A stretch of 17,094 nucleotides of DNA. Source: SIG350 sp964520895 (GTDB lineage: Bacteria; Bacillota; Clostridia; TANB77; SIG350). Positions 6,709-17,053 of the stretch are shown one piece after another. The stretch is taken from contig CAZFOR010000025.1 of NCBI GenBank assembly GCA_964520895.1, forward strand, positions 1-17,094, written 5' to 3'. Position numbers and translations under genes: made by a program. Numbering within the stretch: the stretch's first letter is position 1; each line of letters begins with the position of its first letter. The notes below the pieces were generated by a model. The model was not told where the DNA came from, searched no databases, and saw nothing but the letters and a program-made list of their open reading frames with translations.

Positions 6709-6733
6709 ATTGTAAAAAAATAATGTGTATAGC

Positions 6734-6780
6734 ATACATCTTTTTATGTTAAAAAAATTATATAAAGAGATGTATATTTT
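6734..6780 (+). terminator. Terminator after the ATPase pseudogene
   Basis: A 14-bp AT-rich stem (6734-6747 with 6762-6775, one wobble pair) and a 14-base loop, followed by ATTTTTAA. Low G+C makes it weaker than the others in the window, but its place 26 bases after the stop fits. Confidence 0.55.
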
Positions 6781-6785
6781 TAATA

Positions 6786-6814
6786 TTGAATAAATTACAA
6801 GGTTATGATATACT
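6786..6814 (+). promoter_or_regulatory. Sigma-A-type promoter of the WG-repeat gene
   Basis: TTGAAT (6786-6791) and TATACT (6809-6814) are 17 bases apart, 23 bases upstream of the start codon. The strong AAGGAGGG (6825-6832) follows, leaving a short leader. Confidence 0.6.
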
Positions 6815-6837
6815 GGAAATAAAGAAGGAGGGATAGT

Positions 6838-8609
6838 ATGTTTAGAAAACTTATTATTACATTAATAATTATTTGTTTGATACCTGAAAGTTTAGTTTTT
6901 GCATATGAGTATAAATATGTCAGGGAATATAATAATAATGTAGCGGTTGTTGTTAATGAAGAATCTAAGTGTGGCTTAGTAAATAAAGAAATGAATGAAG
7001 TAGTTCCTTGTGTATATGATGAAATATATAATTATGGATTTGCATGTGCAATAGAAAAAGATTCAAAATGGGGAATAATTGATTTAAATAACAATGAAAT
7101 ATTACCATGTATTTATGATGATATGGCTGTATTAGATAGAAATGAAAATGGATATATATTAGTAGTGAAAAATGGTAAAGTAGCAAGTATACTATTAAAC
7201 AATTTAGATGTTTATGAAGAAAAGATTATGATTGACTGTAAGGAAGTTATTGAATGTAAATATGATTTTTGAAATTTACAGATAATAATAGTATTATAGC
7301 TACAAAAGATGGAAAAGATGGAATTATAGATTTATTTGGAAACCAAATAGTACCATTTATCTATGACTATATATATTCATTTTCAGAGGAAAAAGCATGT
7401 GTAGAAAAAGATGGAAAAGTAGGATATATTGATTATACAGGAGAAGTTGTTATTCCATTAATTTATGAATATGGGTATGATGATAATGAGTATCATTCAT
7501 ATTCACATGAACTAATTAATAACTTTGGATATGACTATTATGAGGAAGATGGGTACTATCATTATGAACAAGATGGTGTTGTTGAAGAATACGATAAAAG
7601 GTGTGGCCATTATTGCTATTATACTCCAAAATTTATTAATGGATATGCTATGGTTAAGAAAGATGGAAAATATGGTTATATAAATTCTAATAATGAACAA
7701 GTAATACCATGTATGTATAGTGCATTAGGACCAATGAACGATTATTATACTATAACTGCTTGCTTTAATGATAAATATGGAGTTATAGATATAAATAATA
7801 ATATAGTAGTTGATTTTGAATATGATTATGTTAGATATGATGAGTATGAAAACAAGATAATTGCTGAAAAGGGTAAAGATATCGATGGATTGGAAAATGA
7901 GATATATAAGTTTGAATATGAATATGTGAAAAATGCAATACCAACACCTTCAAAAATATTTGTTGATAATAAACAAATTGAAGTGGAAGCATATAATATA
8001 GACGGATATAACTATTTCAAATTAAGAGATATTGCATATTTACTAGATGGTGCTGGTAATAACTTAGAAGTTACTTGGAATGAGAAAGAAGAAAGTATAT
8101 ATTTGACAGATTATAATAGTTATATTGTGGAAGGAAATGAACTTAAGGTATTAAATATAAATAAAGAGAATAAAAAAGTTATTCCTAGTAAACAAAGTGT
8201 TTACTATAATAATTATCCTATTGAATTGATTAAATATAATATAGATGGATATAATTATGTTAAATTAAGAGATATACTAAAGTTGCATGATGTAGAGGTT
8301 ATTTATAATGAAGAAAATACAAACATATATATAAATACACAAAACGGATATCAAATAAAAAACAGAATAAGTATAGAAGAAGCACAAGCAATATTAGATG
8401 AAAGCTTTAATTGCGAATCACCATATTTTGTATCATGCTATGAAACTGTATTTTTGGAAGGAAAAAGATATTTTTTGGTACGATTAGAAGAAGATGTTGA
8501 TTCTTATCTTATAACATTGGACTGGTATTATATGACATTAGATGGTAAATATTTATATATACAAACTTCTATGGATGAAAATAAAATTTTTTATGATAAA
8601 ACTATATAA
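6838..8609 (+). pseudogene. Secreted WG-repeat protein with stalk domains, broken by a one-base frameshift
   Basis: Restored length is about 590 residues. The first part (6838-7272) has a signal peptide, residues 1-22 with likely cleavage after VFA, then WG repeats such as KWGIIDLNNNEILPCIYDD. It stops at TGA 7270-7272. The next part is open from 7266 (first usable codon TTG 7269) to 8609 and takes up the interrupted repeat: KYDF, then LKFTDNNSIIATKDGKDG. One extra T in the run 7266-7270 would join them. Further repeats (VGYIDYTGEVVIPLIYE, YGYINSNNEQVIPCMY, YGVIDINNNIVVDFEY) follow. From about 7938 come two copies of a copper-amine-oxidase-N-type stalk domain, each with YNIDGYNYxKLRDI. The last 90 residues match nothing I know. 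Such proteins are surface or secreted, probably binding modules. TTG 7269 has no ribosome binding site, so a separate second gene is unlikely. Confidence 0.8.
7992..8276 (+). repeat. Internal duplication in the stalk-domain region
   Basis: Bases 7992-8033 and 8235-8276 match at 37 of 42 positions and encode YNIDGYNYFKLRDI and YNIDGYNYVKLRDI. The 243-base period equals 81 codons, one stalk-domain unit, so this is a tandem domain duplication. Confidence 0.75.
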
Positions 8610-8626
8610 GCTAATTGGATTTTAAT

Positions 8627-8674
8627 AAAAAGATACTACAAATTCTAAAATAAGATTTGTAGTATTCTTTTATT
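8627..8674 (+). terminator. Terminator after the WG-repeat gene
   Basis: An 11-bp perfect stem (8633-8643 with 8655-8665), extendable across a one-base bulge, with an 11-base loop and a TCTTTTATTT tail. It separates the WG-repeat gene from the glucan synthase. Confidence 0.8.
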
Positions 8675-8745
8675 TATGTAATATCATAATAATTAGATAT
8701 GAATAATTTTATGTTATTTGCTAATAATATCCATAGGAGATGATT

Positions 8746-11700
8746 ATGGATAATACGGTAATATTTGAATATGCTAAAAAATTAGGGCTAAATCATGACA
8801 ATTTAACAACAAAAGGGAAATATGAAGATTTAAGAAAACAAGTAGAAGTTGATATTGACTACATAAAAAAAGTATATGAGATGTTAAACAAGTGTAGTGA
8901 ATTAGAGATATCAATTCATCCAGCTGGTAATTGGATATTAGATAATTTGTATGTTATACAAAAAGAAGGTATGTCTGTTATAAATAATATGCAAAATGTA
9001 GAATATATGGAATTGCCTAAAATTAATAATAATCTTAGAATGTATGTACTTGCAATGGAACTTGTTAAATATACAGATGGTAATATTAACACAAGTAATA
9101 TAAGGGAAATGTTAGTTGGATATAGTAGTGCAAAATATATATCATTACAAGAACTATGGATATTTCCGTTAATGATAAAAATAGCATTAATTAAATATAT
9201 AAGGCAATTATCAGAAAAAATATATAATGTTCAAGTACAAAGATATAAAGTTGAAGAAATAATTGAAAGATTAGTAAATCAAATACCTAATAATGAGAAA
9301 AAATATACTATCAAATTTAAAAAAGAAGAAGGCATTGATTTAAATATGCCATTTATTGAATATATGGCATATAGATTATCTAAACTAGATGAAAATGGAT
9401 TAAAATATATTGATGCATTTGATGAACAAATACTAAAACTAGGTATAACAGTTGATGAAGTTGTATCTAGAGAGCATTTTGATATAGTAACAAAACAGAT
9501 ATCTATGTCAAATAGTATTATTAGTTTAAAAGATATAAATAATATAAACTTTTCAAAAGAGTTTGAAACTGTAAGTGAAATAGATGTTATATTATCACAA
9601 GAAAAAGCAAATATTTATCAAAATATGAATTTTGAAACATTAGAAATGTATAGAAAAGAAATATATAATCTTTCTAAAAAGACAGGTATATCACAAAAAT
9701 ATATATGTACAAAAATAATAGAATTATGTAATCAAAATCATACAAATAATGAAAATGAAGTAAATGATGATAATATAAAATCACATTCAGGATATTATTT
9801 GTTTGGTAATGGAATATATGAATTGTTAGAAAAATTAAAATACTCAAAACAATATATAGATAAAAAGAAAAGGTCAGACAAAAATGAAAAATTAAATAGT
9901 TTAGGTATATATATAAGCTGTATTTTTGGTACAAGTATTTTTGTAACATTAGCTATTTCATATAATATATATTTTAAAGTAAACAACATATTAATTTATT
10001 TGTTAGCTGTATTAGTTTTAATGATACCAGTTTCACAACTAGTTATAACATTATTAAATAAATTAATTTTAAAATGTGTTAAACCTAAAAAACTACCATG
10101 TATGGATTTTGAAAAAAATGTACCAGAGAATTGTAAAACATTTGTAATAATTCCAACATTACTTACATCAACAAAAAGAGTAAAAGAATTAATTGATAGT
10201 TTAGAAATGTATTATTTAACAAATAAACAGGATAATATTTTTTTCGCTTTATTAGGTGATACAACTGAAATTGATACTAAACATATTGAGTTAGATGATG
10301 AAATTATTGAAACTGGAAATAGAGAAATAGAAAGCTTAAATATAAAATATAATTTTGAAATACCTAAATTCTATTTTATATACAGAGATAGGGTATATAA
10401 TGAAAAACAAGGTAAATATTTAGGATGGGAGAGAAAAAGAGGGTTAATAAAACAATTTAATAGATATTTAATATATGGAGAAAATGGTCAGTTTAATACA
10501 AACAATATAGATAAAGAAAAAATTGGAGATATTAAATATGTATTAACAATAGATGCAGATACACAAGTTGGAATAAATACTATTTCATCTTTAATTGGAA
10601 TTATGGCACATCCACTTAATAAACCAGTACTAAATAATGATAAAACTGCTGTAATAAAAGGTTATGGAATATTGCAACCTAGAATATCTACACATATTGA
10701 GTGTGCAACTAAATCAAAGTTTGCTGAAATATATGCAGGATATGGTGGAATTGATATGTATACAAATGCTGTATCAGATATATATCAAGATATATGGAAT
10801 GAAGGTATTTTTACAGGTAAAGGTATTTATGGCCTTAAAGTGTTTAGTGATATTTTAGATAATCAAATACCAGAAAACACTGTGCTTAGCCATGATTTGT
10901 TAGAGGGAAGTTATCTTAGATGTGGACTAGTTACAAATGTAGAATTTATTGATGGATATCCTTCAAGATATAACAGTTATATAGTAAGGCAAAACAGATG
11001 GTTAAGAGGGGATATACAAATATGTAGATGGATATGTGATAAGATAAAAAACGCAAGTGGGAGAGTAAAAGAGATTAATCCATTAAATAAGTTATCTAGA
11101 TGGAAGATAATAGATAATTTAAGAAGAGGATTATTAGATATATCAATATTTGTTTTTTTAGTTTTAGGGCTAAGTATCTTTAATATTAAATGGTATATAG
11201 TATTAGGGTTTATACTATTAATTGAGTTATTACCAAGTATATTAGATAAGGTATTTAATATAAATAGCATATTTGTACAAAAAAACAATTATATAAAAAT
11301 GATGGGTGGTTTTGAAAGAGCAATATATATGGCTATATTAGACATTCTATTTTTACCATATAAAGCAATGACTAATATTGATACATTTATACGAACAATA
11401 TATAGAATGAAAATATCTAAAAAATATTTATTAGAATGGATGACAGCTGAGCAAGCTGAAAAGACATTAGGTAAAGATTTAAAGACATATATTGGACAAA
11501 TGTATATTTCAACACTTATAGGGATTATTTTAATTTTTATGACATATTTGTATAGTAGCTATACTGCCAATATATATTTTGCGTTTATACTAAGTATTTG
11601 TTTTACAATTAGTCCTGTAATTGCATGGTATATAAGTAAAGAAAATACTGAAAAACAAGTATTAGATAATAAAGAAAAACAATTTCTATATAATGTTGCA

Positions 11701-14700
11701 AAAGATACTTGGGAGTATTTTAACACATATATATCAGAAGAAAACAATTATTTAATACCAGATAACTATCAAGAAAATAGAAAAGATTATGTTGTAGATA
11801 GGACATCTTCAACAAATATTGGTTTATCATTTACAGCAATAATTACTGCATATGATTTGGGTATAATTGATAAACAAAGTGCAAAATTAAAAATAGTAAA
11901 TATTTTAAATACAATAGATATGTTAGAAAAATATAAAGGTAATTTATATAATTGGTATAATATAAAAACTCTGCAACCTTTAAATTACAATATATCATCT
12001 GTTGATAATGGAAATTATATAGCATATTTATATGTTTTAAAAACATTTTGTGGAAGTGAATTAAATGATACTATACTTGCAAATAGAGTACAGCAAAATA
12101 TAGACAATCTTGATTTTAGTATATTATATGACTATAATAAACAGCTTTTTTCAATAGAATATAATGCAAAAACAAATGAATTATCTAAATCATATTATGA
12201 CCTTTTAGCTTCTGAGTCTAGAATATTAAGTTATGTAGCTATTGCAAAAGGTGATATACCATATAAAAACTGGTATAGTTTATCTAGAAATTTAACAAAA
12301 AAGAATGGATATAAAGGACTTCTTTCATGGACAGGTACTAGTTTCGAGTATTTTATGCCATATGGGTTAATTAATTTATATAAATATAGTTTGTTAGATG
12401 AAACATATAAATTTGTAACAGTTAATCAAATGAAATATGTTGAGAAAAAGAAAATACCTTGGGGAATATCAGAAAGTGCGTTTAATTTATATGACACAGA
12501 ATATAATTATCAGTATAAAGCAATGGGGATACCAGGCCTTGGATTAAAAAGAGGTTTAAAAAAAGATTTAGTAATCTCTCCATATTCTAGTATAATGATT
12601 TTACCTAAATATCCAAAAAAGGTATTAAAAAACATGTATGATTTAATTAAAATAGGAGCATATGGTAAATTTGGATATTATGAAAGCATAGATTATACAA
12701 AACAAAGGTTAGAAAATGGAAAAAAATCAATTGTAAAAACATTTATGGCACATCATCAAGGATTAATTTTAATTGCTATAAATAATATGTTAAATAATAA
12801 TATTATACAAAAAAGATTTTTTGAAAATCTAGAAATAAAATCATATGATATTTTGTTACAAGAAAAAACAATCCAAAACAATATTATAACTAATAAACTA
12901 AATAGTGGTATTTATGAAGAAAAGATAGTTAAAGATATAGATTATGATATTTATGAAAACATAATAGATAATCAAAACAATAAAAATGATATACAGTATA
13001 ATGTAGTATCAAACAAGAATTATTTAAAAGTAATAAATTCAAAGGGGCAAGGATATAGTAAATTTAATAATATTTATATAAACAGGTATGATAAAAATGA
13101 TAAAATAGGTGGACTTAAAATAATAATAAAAAACAGGAAAACTGATGAAATAATTGACTGTATGGACAATGCATTAGTTACATTTACAGGGTATAATAAT
13201 AAATTTGAAAAAGATGTAAATGGTATTAGTATTGAAGTAGATAATAGTTTGATACAAGAAAATTTGGGTGAAATAACTAGTTTGAAAATACGAAATAATA
13301 CTGATAGTGAACAGATATTTGATGTTTTTTTCTATGTTGAACCAATATTAACTGATATTAATAGCTATATTTCACATAGAGCATATAGTAATATGTTTCT
13401 GAAATTTGAGCAAATACAAGATAGTATTGTAATTCACAGAAGGAAGAAGCAATTACAAGAGCCTAATATATTTATTTGTAATAAGATTATATGTCAAAGT
13501 GAGGGTAGTAAAAATCAAACGGATAATAATAACCAAAACATAGGTAAAACGGAGTTTGAGCTAGATAGATATAAATTTATTGGAAGAAACAAAGATATAT
13601 TTTCATCTAATGCTATAAAGAAGGATATACCTTTTTCAAATGAGATAACACCTACAATTGAGCCTATAATTGCATATAAGACAAGTGTAAAACTTAATAA
13701 AATGGATAGTGCTAAATGTGTATATATACAAGGTATTGCAGATAATATTGATACAATTAAAAATATCATTAATTCATTTAATAGTATAGAAGATGTAAAT
13801 AGAAATTTAAATTTAGCATATAACAAATCTATTATTGAAAATAGATTCTATAAATATAATAGTAGTGATATAAAAGTTTATCAAAATATAATTAAGTATA
13901 TTATATCAAATAACAGATATATAACATATGAGGATAATATTGATTTAAGACAAGAAAATTTATGGCAGTTTGGAATATCAGGTGATAATCATATTTTATC
14001 AATTACTATTAATAGGAAAATTGAAGCGATATTTATAAAAGAAATGTTAGAGGCATATAAATATATTGTAAATAAAGGAATTGTTTGTGATTTAATAATA
14101 ATTGTTAATTCATGTGATAGTTATATAAAGGAAATAATTGATGAGATAAATATGTATATAACTATATTATCAATTGGGTATATGATTAATAATGGGATAT
14201 ATATATTAAATAAAAATGATGTTAAAGATAATGTGCTTATGTTAATTAACATATTAAGTGCAATTAGTTTTAATACTAAAAATGGTAGTATTGAAAATCA
14301 ATTAAATATTTTAAATAGACAGCTAGAAGATAGTATAGATGTTAATAATAAACAAGTATATGGTAAAAACACATATGGAGATATAAGTATAGATACAAAT
14401 AATTTACTATACTATAATGAAATAGGTGGGTTTAGTAATAATGGTAAGGAATATAAAATAATATTACAAAACGGATATACAACACCTGTGCAGTGGTCAA
14501 ATGTTCTTGCTAATAAAGAGTTTGGCACAATTACTAATGAAAATGGTGGTGGATTTACTTGGAGTAATAATAGTAGCCAAAATAAGATTACTAAATGGGA
14601 AAATGATCAAGTTATAGATAAACCAAGTGAATATGTGCAAGTAAAGTTAAATGATAAAGTTTGGCTAACAACATATAGTGGAGAAAGTGTGGATAATGGG

Positions 14701-16707
14701 AAATATATTTCAACATATGGTAAAGGATATACTGTATATGAAAGTAATATTAATGATGTGTATATTAACCAAACTGTTTTTGTGCCATTAAATGATAAAG
14801 TTAAAGTATGCGTATGTGATATTAAAAATAATAGCAATAGTGAGATTAACTTAGATATTTCATATAATGCAAATATATTATTAGGGAATGAAGTAGAGAA
14901 AAAGATATATTATGTAGAAAAAAACAATGATGAAAATTGTATTATTATAAAAAATAAGTACAATAATTATAACAGTCAACAGGCCGTATATTTAACAAGT
15001 TTTTGTGAATGTGTGGAAGAAACTGTGGATAACTATGAGGATAATATGGATAACCCAGAATATCCCTATGTACGAACATCCGTAAAGGTTTGTTTGGGTA
15101 AACTCGAACAGAAAAAAGTGGTTTTTTTATTAGGTGAGGATACTAATCCACAGAAAATGAAAGAGGTTATAAATAGATATAAAAATATACAGAATGTGCA
15201 AATTGAAAAAGAAAAGGTAGAAAAATATTGGGATAATTTGTTAGGTACAATTAGAATAAAAACTCCAATAGAATCTATGAATATTTTAATGAATGAGTGG
15301 TTATTGTATCAGACGATATCAAGTAGAATAAATGCGAGAAGCGGATATTATCAGGTAAGTGGTGCATATGGGTTTAGAGATCAACTTCAAGACATGTTAT
15401 CTGTTATGTATGTGGATGAAAATGCAGCAAGGCAGCAGATTATATATCATGCTAGTCATCAATATATTGAAGGTGATGTAATGCATTGGTGGCATGATGC
15501 ACAAAATAACGGGATTAGGTCTAGATATTGTGATGATTTGTTATGGCTTGCATATATTACTTTTGAGTATATAAAAATCACAGGTGATATAGATATTTTG
15601 GATGAAGATATACCATATATCCAAAGTAATCTATTACAGGAAAATGAAAAAGAAAGATATGAAGTTCCACAAATAAGTGATATAAGTGAAAGTTTATACT
15701 TTCATATTATAAGGGCTATTGATAAATCTATTAATTTTGAAAAAAATAATTTGCCAAGTATTGGGTCGGGTGATTGGAGTGATGGATTAAACAATGTATA
15801 TGGACAAAGTGTATGGTTAGGTTTCTTTATTTATGATATTTTAAAAAAGGTGCTACCTTTTGTTCACAAAAAAGATATTAATAAATATGAAGTGTATAAA
15901 CAAAAAATTGAACAGTTAGAAAATGGGTTAGAAAATTCATGGGATGGTAAATGGTATAAAAGGGCATTTTATAAAGATGGAAGTGTTATAGGAAGTAATG
16001 AACAAGATGAATGTAAAATTGATTCTATTGCACAGTCATGGGCAGTTATATCAAATGTAAATAACCAAAACTATAAACAAGTTGCAATGGAAAGTGTAGA
16101 TAATTTATTAGTTGATAGGGATAATAAATTAATAAAGTTGTTTACACCAAGTTTTGATAAAACATTATTTGAACCAGGATATATTAAGGCATATATGCCT
16201 GGTATTAGAGAAAATGGTGGTCAATATACTCATGCTGCTATTTGGAATATGATGGCAAATGCTATTTTAGGAAATGGTAATTTAGCAGAAGAGTATTTTA
16301 GAATATTAAATCCAATAGAACATGCACGAACTAATGAGGCATGTAGAAAATACAAGGTTGAGCCATATGTTATATCAGCAGATATATACAGTGCAAGTAA
16401 GCTTGAAGGTAGAGGTGGTTGGAGCTGGTATACTGGAGCAGCCAGTTGGATGTATAAAGTTGGGTTGGAATATATATTAGGGTTTAAGAAAAAAGGTAAT
16501 ATTTTAGAAATTAAACCTTGTATAAATAAAGAGTGGGGAAAATATGAGATATGGTATAAATACATTGATACTAACTATCATATTTCAGTTGAAAATAAAG
16601 ATAAACAACAAACAGGTGTAAAGAATATGTATTTGGATAATGAAAAAGTAGAAAAAATTGAACTTAAAAATGATAATATAAATCATGAGATATTAGTTAT
16701 TATGTAA
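8746..16707 (+). CDS. Cyclic beta-1,2-glucan synthase (GT84, glycoamylase-like, GH94)
   Basis: A 2,653-residue membrane enzyme that polymerises glucose from UDP-glucose into beta-1,2-glucan, cyclises it and trims chain length; proteobacterial Cgs/NdvB are about 2,800 residues. An N-terminal region precedes a membrane block (386-440). The GT84 domain follows: LLGD at 502-505, DAD 603-605, SHD ending at 717, QNRWLRGD 749-756. Two more membrane blocks lie near 796-835 and 923-965. The glycoamylase-like cyclisation domain spans about 980-1345 (WTGTSFEYFMPYG 1195, WGISESA 1239, MAHHQG ending 1339). Two GH94 sandwich domains begin near 1426 and 1886. The GH94 catalytic domain has FRDQLQD 2210-2216, HWWH 2247-2250, the acidic pair 2263-2264, GGQYTHAA 2491 and WSWYTGA 2559. 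AGGAG (8735-8739) dictates ATG 8746, not 8740. All motifs are intact. Confidence 0.93.
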   Translation: MDNTVIFEYAKKLGLNHDNLTTKGKYEDLRKQVEVDIDYIKKVYEMLNKCSELEISIHPAGNWILDNLYVIQKEGMSVINNMQNVEYMELPKINNNLRMYVLAMELVKYTDGNINTSNIREMLVGYSSAKYISLQELWIFPLMIKIALIKYIRQLSEKIYNVQVQRYKVEEIIERLVNQIPNNEKKYTIKFKKEEGIDLNMPFIEYMAYRLSKLDENGLKYIDAFDEQILKLGITVDEVVSREHFDIVTKQISMSNSIISLKDINNINFSKEFETVSEIDVILSQEKANIYQNMNFETLEMYRKEIYNLSKKTGISQKYICTKIIELCNQNHTNNENEVNDDNIKSHSGYYLFGNGIYELLEKLKYSKQYIDKKKRSDKNEKLNSLGIYISCIFGTSIFVTLAISYNIYFKVNNILIYLLAVLVLMIPVSQLVITLLNKLILKCVKPKKLPCMDFEKNVPENCKTFVIIPTLLTSTKRVKELIDSLEMYYLTNKQDNIFFALLGDTTEIDTKHIELDDEIIETGNREIESLNIKYNFEIPKFYFIYRDRVYNEKQGKYLGWERKRGLIKQFNRYLIYGENGQFNTNNIDKEKIGDIKYVLTIDADTQVGINTISSLIGIMAHPLNKPVLNNDKTAVIKGYGILQPRISTHIECATKSKFAEIYAGYGGIDMYTNAVSDIYQDIWNEGIFTGKGIYGLKVFSDILDNQIPENTVLSHDLLEGSYLRCGLVTNVEFIDGYPSRYNSYIVRQNRWLRGDIQICRWICDKIKNASGRVKEINPLNKLSRWKIIDNLRRGLLDISIFVFLVLGLSIFNIKWYIVLGFILLIELLPSILDKVFNINSIFVQKNNYIKMMGGFERAIYMAILDILFLPYKAMTNIDTFIRTIYRMKISKKYLLEWMTAEQAEKTLGKDLKTYIGQMYISTLIGIILIFMTYLYSSYTANIYFAFILSICFTISPVIAWYISKENTEKQVLDNKEKQFLYNVAKDTWEYFNTYISEENNYLIPDNYQENRKDYVVDRTSSTNIGLSFTAIITAYDLGIIDKQSAKLKIVNILNTIDMLEKYKGNLYNWYNIKTLQPLNYNISSVDNGNYIAYLYVLKTFCGSELNDTILANRVQQNIDNLDFSILYDYNKQLFSIEYNAKTNELSKSYYDLLASESRILSYVAIAKGDIPYKNWYSLSRNLTKKNGYKGLLSWTGTSFEYFMPYGLINLYKYSLLDETYKFVTVNQMKYVEKKKIPWGISESAFNLYDTEYNYQYKAMGIPGLGLKRGLKKDLVISPYSSIMILPKYPKKVLKNMYDLIKIGAYGKFGYYESIDYTKQRLENGKKSIVKTFMAHHQGLILIAINNMLNNNIIQKRFFENLEIKSYDILLQEKTIQNNIITNKLNSGIYEEKIVKDIDYDIYENIIDNQNNKNDIQYNVVSNKNYLKVINSKGQGYSKFNNIYINRYDKNDKIGGLKIIIKNRKTDEIIDCMDNALVTFTGYNNKFEKDVNGISIEVDNSLIQENLGEITSLKIRNNTDSEQIFDVFFYVEPILTDINSYISHRAYSNMFLKFEQIQDSIVIHRRKKQLQEPNIFICNKIICQSEGSKNQTDNNNQNIGKTEFELDRYKFIGRNKDIFSSNAIKKDIPFSNEITPTIEPIIAYKTSVKLNKMDSAKCVYIQGIADNIDTIKNIINSFNSIEDVNRNLNLAYNKSIIENRFYKYNSSDIKVYQNIIKYIISNNRYITYEDNIDLRQENLWQFGISGDNHILSITINRKIEAIFIKEMLEAYKYIVNKGIVCDLIIIVNSCDSYIKEIIDEINMYITILSIGYMINNGIYILNKNDVKDNVLMLINILSAISFNTKNGSIENQLNILNRQLEDSIDVNNKQVYGKNTYGDISIDTNNLLYYNEIGGFSNNGKEYKIILQNGYTTPVQWSNVLANKEFGTITNENGGGFTWSNNSSQNKITKWENDQVIDKPSEYVQVKLNDKVWLTTYSGESVDNGKYISTYGKGYTVYESNINDVYINQTVFVPLNDKVKVCVCDIKNNSNSEINLDISYNANILLGNEVEKKIYYVEKNNDENCIIIKNKYNNYNSQQAVYLTSFCECVEETVDNYEDNMDNPEYPYVRTSVKVCLGKLEQKKVVFLLGEDTNPQKMKEVINRYKNIQNVQIEKEKVEKYWDNLLGTIRIKTPIESMNILMNEWLLYQTISSRINARSGYYQVSGAYGFRDQLQDMLSVMYVDENAARQQIIYHASHQYIEGDVMHWWHDAQNNGIRSRYCDDLLWLAYITFEYIKITGDIDILDEDIPYIQSNLLQENEKERYEVPQISDISESLYFHIIRAIDKSINFEKNNLPSIGSGDWSDGLNNVYGQSVWLGFFIYDILKKVLPFVHKKDINKYEVYKQKIEQLENGLENSWDGKWYKRAFYKDGSVIGSNEQDECKIDSIAQSWAVISNVNNQNYKQVAMESVDNLLVDRDNKLIKLFTPSFDKTLFEPGYIKAYMPGIRENGGQYTHAAIWNMMANAILGNGNLAEEYFRILNPIEHARTNEACRKYKVEPYVISADIYSASKLEGRGGWSWYTGAASWMYKVGLEYILGFKKKGNILEIKPCINKEWGKYEIWYKYIDTNYHISVENKDKQQTGVKNMYLDNEKVEKIELKNDNINHEILVIM

Positions 16708-16767
16708 TAAAGAATATTTAGTAAAAAGTATAATACAATTAATAGTAATACAAGGTATGGTGGTTAT

Positions 16768-16971
16768 ATGCTATCTAAATTAAGTCCTGCTGAAATGACG
16801 GCACTTGCAGCAGCTATAAGTTTGAGTATATTAAATACATTAGATAATAATGAGGCAAATGCGCTTAATAATTTATTGTCTTTAATAGCATCAAATCTAA
16901 GTGTACAACTTGCTCAGGAGGATTTACTTTCAGGTCAGACAGATGATACACCACTGTTTGTAGCAGAATAA
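16768..16971 (+). CDS. Small Ala/Leu-rich hypothetical protein (67 residues)
   Basis: I cannot assign a family with confidence. The protein reads as two amphipathic helices, SPAEMTALAAAISLSILNTL and NEANALNNLLSLIASNLSV, joined by a polar turn, then an acidic tail (QTDDTPLFVAE). It resembles short uncharacterised proteins beginning with a SPxE-like motif that I recall from gut Clostridia; this is memory, not a search. It starts 60 bases after the glucan synthase stop with no terminator between, so cotranscription is possible. A TATAAT at 16729-16734 without a good -35 could also drive it. The ribosome binding site (AAGGT 16752-16756 or GGTGG 16759-16763) is weak. Its Ala/Leu-rich composition differs from the Asn/Lys/Ile-rich neighbours, which supports a real gene. 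Confidence 0.75.
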   Translation: MLSKLSPAEMTALAAAISLSILNTLDNNEANALNNLLSLIASNLSVQLAQEDLLSGQTDDTPLFVAE

Positions 16972-16993
16972 TAAGAAACTAACAAAAAACTCC

Positions 16994-17022
16994 TTGACAA
17001 AAAAAGACAAATATAATAATAT
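16994..17022 (+). promoter_or_regulatory. Sigma-A-type promoter of the last gene
   Basis: TTGACA (16994-16999), 17 bases, TAATAT (17017-17022). A TATAAT at 17012-17017 also exists, but at 12 bases the spacing is too short. The start codon of the next gene lies 31 bases downstream. Confidence 0.6.
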
Positions 17023-17053
17023 AAAGACATAAAAACAAGATAAGGAGCAAAAA

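Noticed and set aside
7269..8609. A second independent gene starting at TTG 7269 with a 4-base overlap (TTGA) to the first WG ORF
   Set aside because: There is no ribosome binding site and no signal peptide, and the sequence resumes in the middle of a WG repeat begun in the first ORF. A frameshift explains it better.
5345..8731. Sixteen identical bases, ATTTGCTAATAATATC, at 5345-5360 (after cwlD) and 8716-8731 (before the glucan synthase)
   Set aside because: In a 17-kb window this AT-rich, one exact 16-base match between two places is near what chance gives, and the flanks do not match.
9674..16565. Several minus-strand open frames of 60-110 codons inside the glucan synthase gene
   Set aside because: They are hydrophobic, low-complexity antisense shadows of an intact 2,653-codon gene, without start signals.
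16994..17017. TTGACA with the perfect TATAAT at 17012-17017 as the promoter of the last gene
   Set aside because: The spacer is only 12 bases. The TAATAT at 17017-17022 gives 17 and was chosen instead.
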